Shown here: positions 1 to 7,657 of the stretch, in pieces | Layout of the letters: the number at the start of each line of letters is the position of its first letter | Numbering within the stretch: position 1 is the first letter of the stretch | Position numbers and translations under genes: made by a program | The notes under the pieces: generated by a model | The model's input: only the letters and a program-made list of their open reading frames with translations | Told to the model about the DNA's origin: nothing | Database searches by the model: none | From: Mycolicibacterium hodleri | GTDB lineage: Bacteria; Actinomycetota; Actinomycetes; Mycobacteriales; Mycobacteriaceae | Assembly: GCF_025822245.1 (NCBI RefSeq) | Contig: NZ_JACKTL010000005.1 | Span: 34,322 to 98,321, forward strand | Direction: 5' to 3' | Length of the DNA: 64,000 bases

Positions 1-845
1 CGAACGCGGCAACAGCCGCCAACAGTGCGACCTGGGTGAGCTACCTCTCGGCCCCTAGCGCGTCCCGGATAGCGGATCTCTACGACTACGGCGTCACGGT
101 GATACCCGCGTCGGCGATTACCAGCAGCACCCCCCGATACGACGTCAAGCTCACCCAGCCGTGGGGGAGCGATCCGTTCGGCACCTACACGGTGCCCATC
201 CCGTTGGGTACCAAGGTGCCCCCCGGTTCCGACGGGCAAATCACGGTTCAGGACCCCGTGACGGGCAAGGTCTTTGGCATCTGGCAGGCCAAATACGACA
301 GCGCCACCAATACCTGGTCGGGTTCGTGGGGAGGGATGACCGACCTCAAGGGCAATGGCGTCGACGCGTCGGGATCGGCCACGGCAAGCAACATCTCGCG
401 CTACGCCGGGGTAATCACCGCCGCCGAGTTCAGTGCTGCAGTCGCTGCGAACACGGGCGTCAACCACGCGCTGGTCTTCGCCACCGACATCGCCGGGCCC
501 GCATTCGTCGGCCCCGCCATCAAGTCAGACGGCGCCAACCTCGCCGGCGTGGCGGTGCCGATCCCCGAGGGGTACCGCATCCAGCTGGACCCGTCCATCA
601 ACGTCGATGCCATCCCGGGCATCACGGCAGGCGAGAAGGTCATTGCCAAGACGTTGCAGACCTACGGCGCCTACGTCGTCGACCAAGGTTCCGCGCGGAT
701 GGCGTTCGCGTTCGAAACCGTGCCCGGCGCGACCGCCGCCAATCCTGGCGCGGCCTGGACGAATGCCGGGTTGTCGTGGGATTACTACGACATGGCGAAG
801 ATCCCGTGGTCGAAGTTGCGGGTACTGGCACCGGCTGCCGGCTGA
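1..845 (+). CDS. Unrecognised protein, C-terminal part only
   Basis: The frame is open at the left edge of the window, so the true start lies outside; at least 280 residues are visible. The protein has low charge and is rich in Gly, Ala, Ser and Thr, with short beta-prone stretches such as TYTVPIPLGTKVP and a composition typical of secreted or cell-envelope proteins. I see no catalytic motif, and no transmembrane helix in the visible part. A signal peptide, if present, would be in the missing N-terminus. It converges on the thioesterase gene with about 58 bp between the stop codons. I do not recognise the family; an exported carbohydrate-related protein is only a guess. Confidence 0.75.
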   Translation, partial: NAATAANSATWVSYLSAPSASRIADLYDYGVTVIPASAITSSTPRYDVKLTQPWGSDPFGTYTVPIPLGTKVPPGSDGQITVQDPVTGKVFGIWQAKYDSATNTWSGSWGGMTDLKGNGVDASGSATASNISRYAGVITAAEFSAAVAANTGVNHALVFATDIAGPAFVGPAIKSDGANLAGVAVPIPEGYRIQLDPSINVDAIPGITAGEKVIAKTLQTYGAYVVDQGSARMAFAFETVPGATAANPGAAWTNAGLSWDYYDMAKIPWSKLRVLAPAAG

Positions 846-903
846 GGCACGTCGGAGATGCCGGCGCCGACGACGAGGAAGCTGCGGCTCACGCCTCGAC
901 GCT

Positions 904-1428
904 TCATCGGCCCGGCGTCGGGAGGTCGAACACCAGCAGGGTGCTCGACGCGGTCGCGACGATGGCGCCGCTCGCGTCGGTGACGACGCCCTCGGTGAAG
1001 CCGACGCGCGACCCGGCCTTGACGACGGTGCCGATTGCGGTCAGCGGTCCGCTGGACGTCCGCACGCCCTTCAGGTAGTTCACCTTGATCTCGATCGACG
1101 TGTAGCCCTTGCCCTTCGGCAGCGTGCTGTGCAACGCGCAGCCGGCCACCGAGTCGAGCAGGGTGCAGACCAATCCACCGTGCACCGCGCCGATCGGGTT
1201 GTACGCCGAGTCGTCGGGTTCGCAGGTGAAGACCACGCGGCCGGGCTCGACGGAGGACATGGCGAACGTCATCAGCCCCGAGATCGGTGGCGGTGGCAGC
1301 GTCCCGTCCACGATGGCGCGCAGGTAGTCGACGCCCGCCATGGACAGGCCCTTGGCCGTGGTGGGTGCGGGGTCGTGCCAGGTGACGACCTTCGAGCGCT
1401 TCTCGCCCCATCCCTGATCGTCGGTCAC
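904..1428 (-). CDS. PaaI-family hotdog-fold thioesterase
   Basis: This 174-residue protein has the hotdog-fold acyl-CoA thioesterase signature NPIGAVHGGLVCTLLDS, where the HGG loop and the following helix form the acyl-thioester site. The later stretch VNYLKGV is the usual PaaI strand. The family hydrolyses aryl- or acyl-CoA esters in the cytoplasm; the substrate cannot be read here. The GTG start is set by the 4-bp GTGA overlap with the stop of the upstream HxlR gene, which implies translational coupling and joint expression. The HxlR regulator therefore probably controls this enzyme too. Confidence 0.88.
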   Translation of the reverse strand: MTDDQGWGEKRSKVVTWHDPAPTTAKGLSMAGVDYLRAIVDGTLPPPPISGLMTFAMSSVEPGRVVFTCEPDDSAYNPIGAVHGGLVCTLLDSVAGCALHSTLPKGKGYTSIEIKVNYLKGVRTSSGPLTAIGTVVKAGSRVGFTEGVVTDASGAIVATASSTLLVFDLPTPGR

Positions 1429-1814
1429 GTGGTCTCCTCGGGTCGGACGAAGTGGCGATAGCGGCTGGGGCGCAACGGGTCGTCGGACGCCACGGCGTGC
1501 TCGGCGCCCCAGGTCAACAGCGCGTCCAGCACGGGCAGCAGGTCGCGGCCCGACGCGGTGAGCCCGTACTCGTCGCGCGGGGGATGGTCCTGATAGGTGG
1601 TCCGGTCGACGATGCCCGCCGCCTCCAGCGTCTTGAGCCGCGCGGCGATCCGGTCGCGAGGCGCGCCGGTTCCCCTCACGATCTCTCCGAAACGGCAAGC
1701 GCCGAGGGCGATTTCGCGGACGACGAGCAAGGACCACTTCTCGCCGACCACGTTCATCGCGGCGGCGATCGGACAGGGGCGGCCCGCAAGATCGGCAAGC
1801 GGCGTGGTCGACAT
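1425..1814 (-). CDS. HxlR-family transcriptional regulator
   Basis: The 129-residue product is a single winged-helix domain of HxlR type. The N-terminal CPIAAAMNVVGEKWSLLVVR is the diagnostic block: a conserved cysteine at about residue 14, followed by GxKWxLLVxR. RLKTLEAAGIVDR and DEYGLTASGRDLLPVL are the recognition helix and wing. HxlR proteins often sense electrophiles or redox change through this cysteine. The start is supported by a CACGCT box placed so that transcription would begin at the ATG (leaderless), with TTGATT as a possible -35. That -35 overlaps a perfect inverted repeat, which suggests autoregulation and control of the divergent MFS gene. The stop overlaps the thioesterase start. 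Confidence 0.9.
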   Translation of the reverse strand: MSTTPLADLAGRPCPIAAAMNVVGEKWSLLVVREIALGACRFGEIVRGTGAPRDRIAARLKTLEAAGIVDRTTYQDHPPRDEYGLTASGRDLLPVLDALLTWGAEHAVASDDPLRPSRYRHFVRPEETT

Positions 1815-1823
1815 GGTGTTAGC

Positions 1824-3203
1824 GTGCCAGGAGTGAGTTTGAAAATCAAACCTGTCAAGCGCGACGTCACCTCCCTGGTTCCCATCGCGGCGGGCACGGT
1901 GCTGGTACTGGTCACGTACGTCACCCCGATGGCCACGTTGACGGCGACGGTGGCCGGCCTGGGCGCCGGTGTCGCCACGGGACCGTGGGTGCTCAACTCC
2001 ATGTCGGTCGGCCTGGCCGCGGGCCTGCTGGCCGCCGGCGTCGTCGGTGACAACGTGGGCCGCCGTCGCGTCTACCTCGCCGGGCTCGTCGCGATGGCAG
2101 TCGGGGCCGTCGCCTGCTGCCTCGCCTGGGAGCCAGTGGGATTCGTCGCGGGTCGTGTGCTCGAGGGACTGGGTGGCGCCGCGGTGTTGGCCTGCGGTCT
2201 GGCGATCCTGGCGCACGACTTCACCGAGCCGCGCCGCCGCACCCACGCGACCGCGGTGTGGGGCACCAGCGTCGGTCTGGGCATCACGGTGGGGGCGGTG
2301 CTGTCCGCCGCCGTCGGGGCGGCGCACTGGCGCGGCCCATACCTGGCCGTCGCAGTGGTCGCACTGATCCTGTTGTGGCCCAGCCTGTCCCGCATCGGTG
2401 AGTCACGCGCGGCCGAGCGGCGTCGGCTCGACGGCGGTGGACTGGGGCTGTTCGCGGCGGCGATGATTCTGCTGGTGTGCGCACTGACCCTCGGGCGCAA
2501 CGGCATTCACCTGACATCGGTGGTGCTGGGTGCCGCCGGGCTGCTGGCGCTGATCGGCTTCGGGCTCGTCGAAGTTCGCGTGACCGATCCCCTCGTCGAG
2601 CCGAAACTTCTTCGGAACCACCGCTTCCGCGCCGCCACCGTCGGGTCCTTCGTCCTGGGTGCCGGCGTCATCGCCACCGTGTCGTTCGTCCCGACCCTGG
2701 CCCAGACGGGGCTGCGAGCCGGCATCTGGCCGGCCAGCCTCCTCGTCGTCGTGTGGTCCGGCACCAGCGTCGTGACGGCCTTCCTGTCCCGGCACGTGCG
2801 GCATCCGATGACCGGGCCCGTGCCGATCGCCGTCGCGCTGGTCGTCGTGGCGGCCGGCCAGGCGCTCGGCTTCGGCGTGACCACCGAGTCGAGCCCGTGG
2901 CGGCTGGTGCCGTCGCTGTTCGTGGCCGGCGTCGCGACGGGACTGCTCAACGCCCTGCTCGGCCGCGAGGCGGTCGCCAGCGTCCACGCCGACCGGGCGG
3001 CGATGGGCAGTGGGGCCAACAACACGGCCCGCTACTTCGGCGCGGCGGTCGGCATCACCTCCTTCGTCGTGATCGCCACCCACGTCGGCGACGACCTGGC
3101 CGCCGGCTGGAACGTGGCGATCGCCGTGTCGTCGGCAATCTCGCTGGTGGGCGCCGGTGCGGTGGCACTCGCCGGCCGAGTGCCGCGCCACCCGCGCCGC
3201 TGA
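1824..3203 (+). CDS. MFS transporter
   Basis: This is a polytopic membrane protein of about 455-460 residues with roughly 12 hydrophobic segments. GDNVGRRRVYLAGL is the loop 2-3 signature of the major facilitator superfamily (G-x-x-x-D/G-R-x-G-R-R family). GRVLEGLGGAAVLACGLAIL resembles the motif C region of drug/proton antiporters, suggesting an exporter. The start is uncertain: GTG at 1824 or 1833, or TTG at 1839, the last having AGGAG five bases upstream. It is divergent from hxlR, so efflux controlled by the HxlR sensor is plausible. It also sits 33 bp before the dmm-like operon, so transport of an amine-type compound is an alternative. The substrate cannot be told from sequence. Confidence 0.85.
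   Translation: MPGVSLKIKPVKRDVTSLVPIAAGTVLVLVTYVTPMATLTATVAGLGAGVATGPWVLNSMSVGLAAGLLAAGVVGDNVGRRRVYLAGLVAMAVGAVACCLAWEPVGFVAGRVLEGLGGAAVLACGLAILAHDFTEPRRRTHATAVWGTSVGLGITVGAVLSAAVGAAHWRGPYLAVAVVALILLWPSLSRIGESRAAERRRLDGGGLGLFAAAMILLVCALTLGRNGIHLTSVVLGAAGLLALIGFGLVEVRVTDPLVEPKLLRNHRFRAATVGSFVLGAGVIATVSFVPTLAQTGLRAGIWPASLLVVVWSGTSVVTAFLSRHVRHPMTGPVPIAVALVVVAAGQALGFGVTTESSPWRLVPSLFVAGVATGLLNALLGREAVASVHADRAAMGSGANNTARYFGAAVGITSFVVIATHVGDDLAAGWNVAIAVSSAISLVGAGAVALAGRVPRHPRR
1837..1851. promoter_or_regulatory. Perfect 15-bp inverted repeat, candidate HxlR operator
   Basis: GTTTGA-AAA-TCAAAC is a perfect 6-3-6 palindrome and is very AT-rich for this DNA. It sits between the divergent hxlR and MFS genes, overlapping the putative -35 of hxlR (TTGATT) and the first codons of the MFS gene. 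Position and symmetry fit a dimeric winged-helix repressor site. Binding by HxlR is inferred. Confidence 0.6.
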
Positions 3204-3236
3204 CCCGGATGTGTGGTTTCCTCGACGGAGACCGCC

Positions 3237-3743
3237 ATGACGCCCGCCATCGAGTTCACCAGCGTGCCCCCGTGGGCCGTCGCGCCCCGCTGCGCCCCGG
3301 CCGACGTGTCGGGCCGGTACTGGACCGTGGTCGCCTTCGTGGGCGGCGAGTCGATCGCCAGCGAGTGGGTTGCGCAGCTCGAGAGCCGCCCCGGCGCGTC
3401 CCCTCGCGTGCACCTGGTGTGCGACGACGACGTGGCGACGGGTGCGGTCGACGCCGACGTGGCCACCGCGCGCGTCGGGTGGCGGCTGATGATCGCAGGC
3501 CCGGCCGACGCCTGCCTCCGGTTGAGGGCCCACGCGCTCGGCATCGGCATCGGCGACGACGAGATCACCGTCGCCAGCACCGACGTGACCGCCAAGGACG
3601 TCCACTGCGCGCATTGTCGCGCGGTGACCCACGACGCGGTGCCACTCGGCGGCGTCGTCGCCTGCCATGGCTGTGGTCGCCGGCTCGCCGTCCAGGCCCA
3701 CGTCTCGCGACGGATCGGCGCACACCTCGGGGTGCTGGCATGA
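3237..3743 (+). CDS. DmmA-like subunit of a dimethylamine monooxygenase-type system
   Basis: The 168-residue protein ends in a zinc-ribbon-like module with CAHC at residues 124-127 and CHGC at 143-146. The N-terminal two thirds is an alpha/beta domain (VVAFVGGESIASEW, WRLMIAGPADACLRLRA). This layout matches what I remember as the DmmA-like family of bacterial dimethylamine monooxygenases. The ATG at 3237 is preferred over an upstream GTG because GACGGAG lies six bases before it. ATGA overlap couples it to the reductase gene, and the next gene is a heme-dependent N-demethylase, which strengthens the assignment. The exact electron-transfer or structural role of this subunit is not visible. Confidence 0.75.
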   Translation: MTPAIEFTSVPPWAVAPRCAPADVSGRYWTVVAFVGGESIASEWVAQLESRPGASPRVHLVCDDDVATGAVDADVATARVGWRLMIAGPADACLRLRAHALGIGIGDDEITVASTDVTAKDVHCAHCRAVTHDAVPLGGVVACHGCGRRLAVQAHVSRRIGAHLGVLA

Positions 3744-4675
3744 CCGACCTGCACCTGGTGGTCGTCGCCGTCGACGAGCGGATCCCCGGCATCCGATCCC
3801 TCACCCTGGCGCGGCCGGACGGTGGGCCACTGCCGTCGTTCACGCCGGGCAGTCACCTCGTCGTCCGGTGCGGGCCCGTGCTGAACGCGTACTCCCTCAC
3901 CGGTGACGGTGCCACCCCGACCAGCTACTCGATCTCGGTGCTGCTGTGCCCCAACGGTTCCGGTGGATCACGGTGGCTGCACCACGAAGTGCGCCCCGGC
4001 GACGTGATCGCTGCCCGCGGACCGCGCAGCGCGTTCGCGCCCGTGTTGAGTGCCAGGCGACACCTCTTGGTGGCGGCGGGCATCGGGATCACCCCCATGG
4101 TGTCGCACCTGCGCAGCGCCCGGCGGTGGGGACGCGACGTCCAACTGCTCTACGTCCACCGCCGCGACCGCGGCGCCCACGTCGAGGAGGTCGAGGCGCT
4201 CGCCGACGACGCCACGATCTTCACCGACCGCGAATCCTTCACCACCGCAACCGAACATGCCTTGGCCAATCAACCGCTCGGGACCCACCTCTACGTCTGC
4301 GGTCCGGCGTCCTTCATGGCCGAGGTCACCGCCAGGGCGACCGACTGGGGCTGGCCCGCCAGCCGGGTACACGTCGAACACTTCGGCACCGACGCCTTCG
4401 ACCCCGGGGAGCCGTTCGAGGTTCACCTGAGCGCGACCGGCGCCACCTTCACCGTCGAGTCGGGCGTCTCGCTGCTGGCCGCCCTGCTGGCGCGCGGCGT
4501 CGACGTGCCCAACCTGTGCAGGCAGGGGGTGTGCGGCGAATGCCGCATCGGTGTCGCCGCGGGCGGGATACTGCACCGGGACCTCTATCTGAGCGAGCGG
4601 GAACGGGCGGCCGGGGAGTCGATGATGTGTTGCGTGTCGAGGGCGGCCGGACCACGACTGGAGCTGGCGCTGTGA
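3740..4675 (+). CDS. PDR/VanB-type flavin reductase with C-terminal 2Fe-2S domain
   Basis: The 311-residue protein has the phthalate dioxygenase reductase layout. An FMN/FAD-binding barrel comes first (FTPGSHLVV, AYSLTG, YSISVL), then an NAD-binding domain (LLVAAGIGITPMVSHL, YVCGPASFMAEV), then a plant-type ferredoxin domain. Cys260, Cys265, Cys268 and Cys297 or 298 (C-x4-C-x2-C-x28/29-C) bind the cluster. It passes electrons from NAD(P)H to a partner oxygenase in the cytoplasm; the coupled downstream heme enzyme is the obvious partner. Its start overlaps the previous stop and its stop overlaps the next start (GTGA), so the three subunits are probably made together. Confidence 0.88.
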   Translation: MTDLHLVVVAVDERIPGIRSLTLARPDGGPLPSFTPGSHLVVRCGPVLNAYSLTGDGATPTSYSISVLLCPNGSGGSRWLHHEVRPGDVIAARGPRSAFAPVLSARRHLLVAAGIGITPMVSHLRSARRWGRDVQLLYVHRRDRGAHVEEVEALADDATIFTDRESFTTATEHALANQPLGTHLYVCGPASFMAEVTARATDWGWPASRVHVEHFGTDAFDPGEPFEVHLSATGATFTVESGVSLLAALLARGVDVPNLCRQGVCGECRIGVAAGGILHRDLYLSERERAAGESMMCCVSRAAGPRLELAL

Positions 4676-5658
4676 CCGGAGTGGCCCCGAAGTCGTTGTC
4701 CGCCTTCCCCTTCCCCTTCACCACCGACAGCTACCGGTACAGCACCAACTTGGCACCGGCGGGCACCGAGGTGCCGACCGCGACCGGCCGGTGGGGGGAC
4801 CGCCTCGTCGACGTCGACGGGGACTACGAGACCGAACTCGCCGAGCGGGCGACGATCCTGGCCGCCGACCCCGGTCGCCATGCCGTCCTGCCGCACATGC
4901 GCCCGGCCTGCTGGGACGCGATGCTCACCCTGATGCGGGCATTGGCCACCACGTACCCCGAGGTGATGTCCCTGGACGGTGACGGCGACACCTGGCGCTG
5001 GCGCAACGCCCGGCTGGGTGTCGTCCAGGACTTCACCGTCGGCGACGACTCCAGCCTGCCGGCCGAGCCGCTGGCCTACGTCGCTGCTCAGGTGCAGGAG
5101 GACGTCGTCCTGCTCGACCAGCGCGGCGACGAACTGTTCGTCGACGCGGGCGTCGTGACCTTCGCGGCGGCCTGGTCGTTCGGCTTCGACGTCGGCATGG
5201 AGTTCCTCGAGGTCCACGGGCCGGTACCGCGCCTTCGAGAGAGTGGTGTCGTCACCAGGGCCCGCGACTTCATCGTGCGATTGCAGCCGGGGGAGGCGTA
5301 CCGGCGCACCAACTGGTCGATGGCGATGGGTCACCGCCTCGACCAGTCACTCGAGCGCTACCCGGAGTGGGCCCCGGACCGGGACGCGGCGGTCGACGCC
5401 GACGACGACGCGTTCGGCCGCCTCGTCCACCTTCGCGTGGAAGTGCAACACCTCATCCGGCTGCCCGAGTCCGGGGCCATCTGCTTCCTGATCCGTACCT
5501 ACCTGCTGTCGTTGAGCGACCTCGTCACCGTCGAACCCTGGCGGCTGCGCGCGGCGGCGGTGCTCGCCGAGCTACCGGAAGACCTGGCCGACTACAAGGG
5601 CTTCGCCCCGCACCGCGACCGCATCGTGGCGTGGCTACGACATCACGGAGGAACATGA
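4672..5658 (+). CDS. Heme-dependent oxidative N-demethylase, alpha-subunit family (DUF3445)
   Basis: The protein of about 328 residues resembles the HODM alpha-subunit family (DUF3445). Supporting stretches are FPFPFTTDSYRYSTNL near the N-terminus, the central AAAWSFGFDVGMEFLEVHGPVP, and RTNWSMAMGHRLDQSLERYPEW, with RVEVQHLIRLPESGAICFLIRTY in the C-terminal half. Characterised relatives use a PAS-fold heme site and demethylate dimethylamine, releasing formaldehyde. GTG at 4672 overlaps the reductase stop; GTG at 4681 is an alternative. The reductase and DmmA-like genes upstream give a complete electron-transfer set. Which secondary amine is used is not known. Confidence 0.8.
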   Translation: MTGVAPKSLSAFPFPFTTDSYRYSTNLAPAGTEVPTATGRWGDRLVDVDGDYETELAERATILAADPGRHAVLPHMRPACWDAMLTLMRALATTYPEVMSLDGDGDTWRWRNARLGVVQDFTVGDDSSLPAEPLAYVAAQVQEDVVLLDQRGDELFVDAGVVTFAAAWSFGFDVGMEFLEVHGPVPRLRESGVVTRARDFIVRLQPGEAYRRTNWSMAMGHRLDQSLERYPEWAPDRDAAVDADDDAFGRLVHLRVEVQHLIRLPESGAICFLIRTYLLSLSDLVTVEPWRLRAAAVLAELPEDLADYKGFAPHRDRIVAWLRHHGGT

Positions 5659-7637
5659 CGCCGTCCCCCTTCTTCGATCTCGACGAGTTCCTGGCCCTGC
5701 CCAGAGTCGCCGGGCTCGCGGTGTCGCCGGACGGGACCCGTGCCGTCACCACCGTCAGCGAGCTGAACGCGAAACGCACCGAGTACGTCACCGCGGTGTG
5801 GGAGCTCGACGTCGCCGGCGAGCGGCCGGCCCGCCGCCTGACCCGCGGCACCAAGGGGGAGTCGGCACCGGTGTTCACCGCCGCCGGTGACCTGCTCTTC
5901 GTCGCGACGCGCGAGGTCCCCGGCGCCGACGGCACCGACGAACCGACGGCGTCTCTGTGGCGGCTGCCCTCGAGCGGTGGGGAAGCCGTCGCGGTCCTCG
6001 ACCTCGCCGGCGGCGTCGACGCGGTTCACATTGCCCGGGCCGCCGACGTCACGTTGGTCACCGCGCCGCTGATGCCCTCGGCCGCCGACGTCGCCGACGA
6101 CGCGCGGGTGCGCGCGCTGCGCAAGGACGCCAAGGTGTCGGCGGTGCTGCACACCGGATTTCCCGTGCGGCACTGGGATCACGACATCGGCCCCGCCGAA
6201 CCGCATCTCGTCGACGTGTCCGGCTCCCGGGACGTGACGCCCCGTCCCGGGGGCGGATTGCGCGAGGCCGACGTCGACCTCAGCGCCGACGGCCGCTTCG
6301 CGGTGGTTTCGTGGGCGGTGCCAGGCCCTGGCGCCTCGATCCGCCACGTCCTGGTGCGCGTCGACGTCGCCGCGGGCACGCGGACGACGGTCGCCGACGA
6401 CCCGCTCGCCGATCTGGGCACCCCCGCGATCTCGCCTGACGGGTCGGCGGTGGCGTTCATCCGGGAGTCGCACTCGACGCCCGAAAAGGCGCCACGAATG
6501 ACGCTGTGTCTCATGACCTTCGGGGAGCCGGTCACCACGATCGCAGAGGACTGGGACCGGTGGCCGGCCTCGGTCGCGTGGACGCGTGACGGCTCATCGC
6601 TGGTCGTCACCGCCGACGACGGGGGCCGCCGGCCGGTGTTCGTCGTCGACCCCGCCGACTCGTCGGTGACGCGCCTGACGTCCGACGACTTCGCCTACAC
6701 CGACGTCTGCCCCGCACCCGGAGGGGCGATCTTCGCGCTGCGCAGTTCGTACTCCGCGGCGCCGCACCCCGTGCGCCTCGACCGCGACGGGTCCGTGACG
6801 GTGCTGCCCTGCGTGGACGCCCCGGATCTCCCCGGTGAGGTGGTGGACGTGTCGGCCGTCGCCGACGACGGCACCGCGGTGCGGTCGTGGTTGGTGCTTC
6901 CCGACGGTGACGCGCCCGCGCCGCTGGTGTTGTGGATCCACGGCGGTCCGTTGGGCAGTTGGAACACCTGGCACTGGCGGTGGAACCCGTGGCTGCTGGC
7001 CGCGCGTGGCTACGCCGTCCTGATGCCCGACCCGGCGCTGTCGACGGGGTACGGCCAGGACTTCGTCGAACGAGGCTGGGGGGCTTGGGGTTTCGCGCCG
7101 TACACCGATCTGATGGCCGCGACCGAGGCGGCGCTGCGGCACCCCGGGGTCGACGCGACCCGCACCGCGGCAATGGGGGGATCCTTCGGCGGGTACATGG
7201 CGAACTGGATCGCCGGTCACACCGATCGTTTCGACGCGATCGTCACTCACGCCAGCCTGTGGGCGCTCGACCAGTTCGGGCCGACCACCGACGGCGCCTA
7301 CTGGTGGGCCCGGGAGATGACGACGGCGATGGCCGACCGGAACTCACCGCACCGGAGCGTCGGCGAGATCGCCACCCCGACGCTCGTCATCCACGGCGAC
7401 AAGGACTACCGCGTGCCGATCGGCGAGGGCCTGCGGCTGTGGTTCGACCTGCTGACCCGGTCCGGGCTTCCCGCCGCGGACGACGGCACCAGCCCGCATC
7501 GGTTCCTGTACTTCCCCACGGAGGGGCACTGGGTGCTCGCGCCGCAGCACACGAAGATCTGGTACCAGGTGATCCTGGCCTTTCTGGGGCGCCATCTGCG
7601 CGGTGAGGCCGAGGAGCTTCCGGACACGCTGGGATGA
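5655..7637 (+). CDS. S9-family prolyl oligopeptidase-like hydrolase
   Basis: The 660-residue protein has an N-terminal beta-propeller-like region (repeats such as SPDGTRAVTTVSE and SPDGSAVAFIRE) followed by an alpha/beta-hydrolase domain. The catalytic triad can be read: Ser510 in GGSFGGY, Asp584 in HGDKDYRVP and His625 in EGHWV. PLVLWIHGGP is the oxyanion-hole region. It should be a cytoplasmic serine peptidase or acyl-peptide hydrolase cleaving short peptides. ATG overlaps the stop of the N-demethylase gene, so it is translated as the last gene of that operon. Whether it serves amine metabolism, for instance by cutting N-methylated peptides, is only inference. Confidence 0.88.
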   Translation: MTPSPFFDLDEFLALPRVAGLAVSPDGTRAVTTVSELNAKRTEYVTAVWELDVAGERPARRLTRGTKGESAPVFTAAGDLLFVATREVPGADGTDEPTASLWRLPSSGGEAVAVLDLAGGVDAVHIARAADVTLVTAPLMPSAADVADDARVRALRKDAKVSAVLHTGFPVRHWDHDIGPAEPHLVDVSGSRDVTPRPGGGLREADVDLSADGRFAVVSWAVPGPGASIRHVLVRVDVAAGTRTTVADDPLADLGTPAISPDGSAVAFIRESHSTPEKAPRMTLCLMTFGEPVTTIAEDWDRWPASVAWTRDGSSLVVTADDGGRRPVFVVDPADSSVTRLTSDDFAYTDVCPAPGGAIFALRSSYSAAPHPVRLDRDGSVTVLPCVDAPDLPGEVVDVSAVADDGTAVRSWLVLPDGDAPAPLVLWIHGGPLGSWNTWHWRWNPWLLAARGYAVLMPDPALSTGYGQDFVERGWGAWGFAPYTDLMAATEAALRHPGVDATRTAAMGGSFGGYMANWIAGHTDRFDAIVTHASLWALDQFGPTTDGAYWWAREMTTAMADRNSPHRSVGEIATPTLVIHGDKDYRVPIGEGLRLWFDLLTRSGLPAADDGTSPHRFLYFPTEGHWVLAPQHTKIWYQVILAFLGRHLRGEAEELPDTLG

Positions 7638-7645
7638 GGCCCCGG

Positions 7646-7651
7646 TAGCTT
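7646..7651 (+). promoter_or_regulatory. -10 box of a leaderless promoter
   Basis: TAGCTT fits the mycobacterial TANNNT -10 pattern. Its last base lies 7 bp before the ATG of the next gene, so transcription would begin at the start codon itself. Confidence 0.5.
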
Positions 7652-7657
7652 GGGGCC

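Noticed and set aside
2403..3725. Minus-strand open frame of 440 codons across the MFS and dmmA-like genes
   Set aside because: Antisense to a membrane transporter with clear MFS motifs; no ribosome site or domain of its own.
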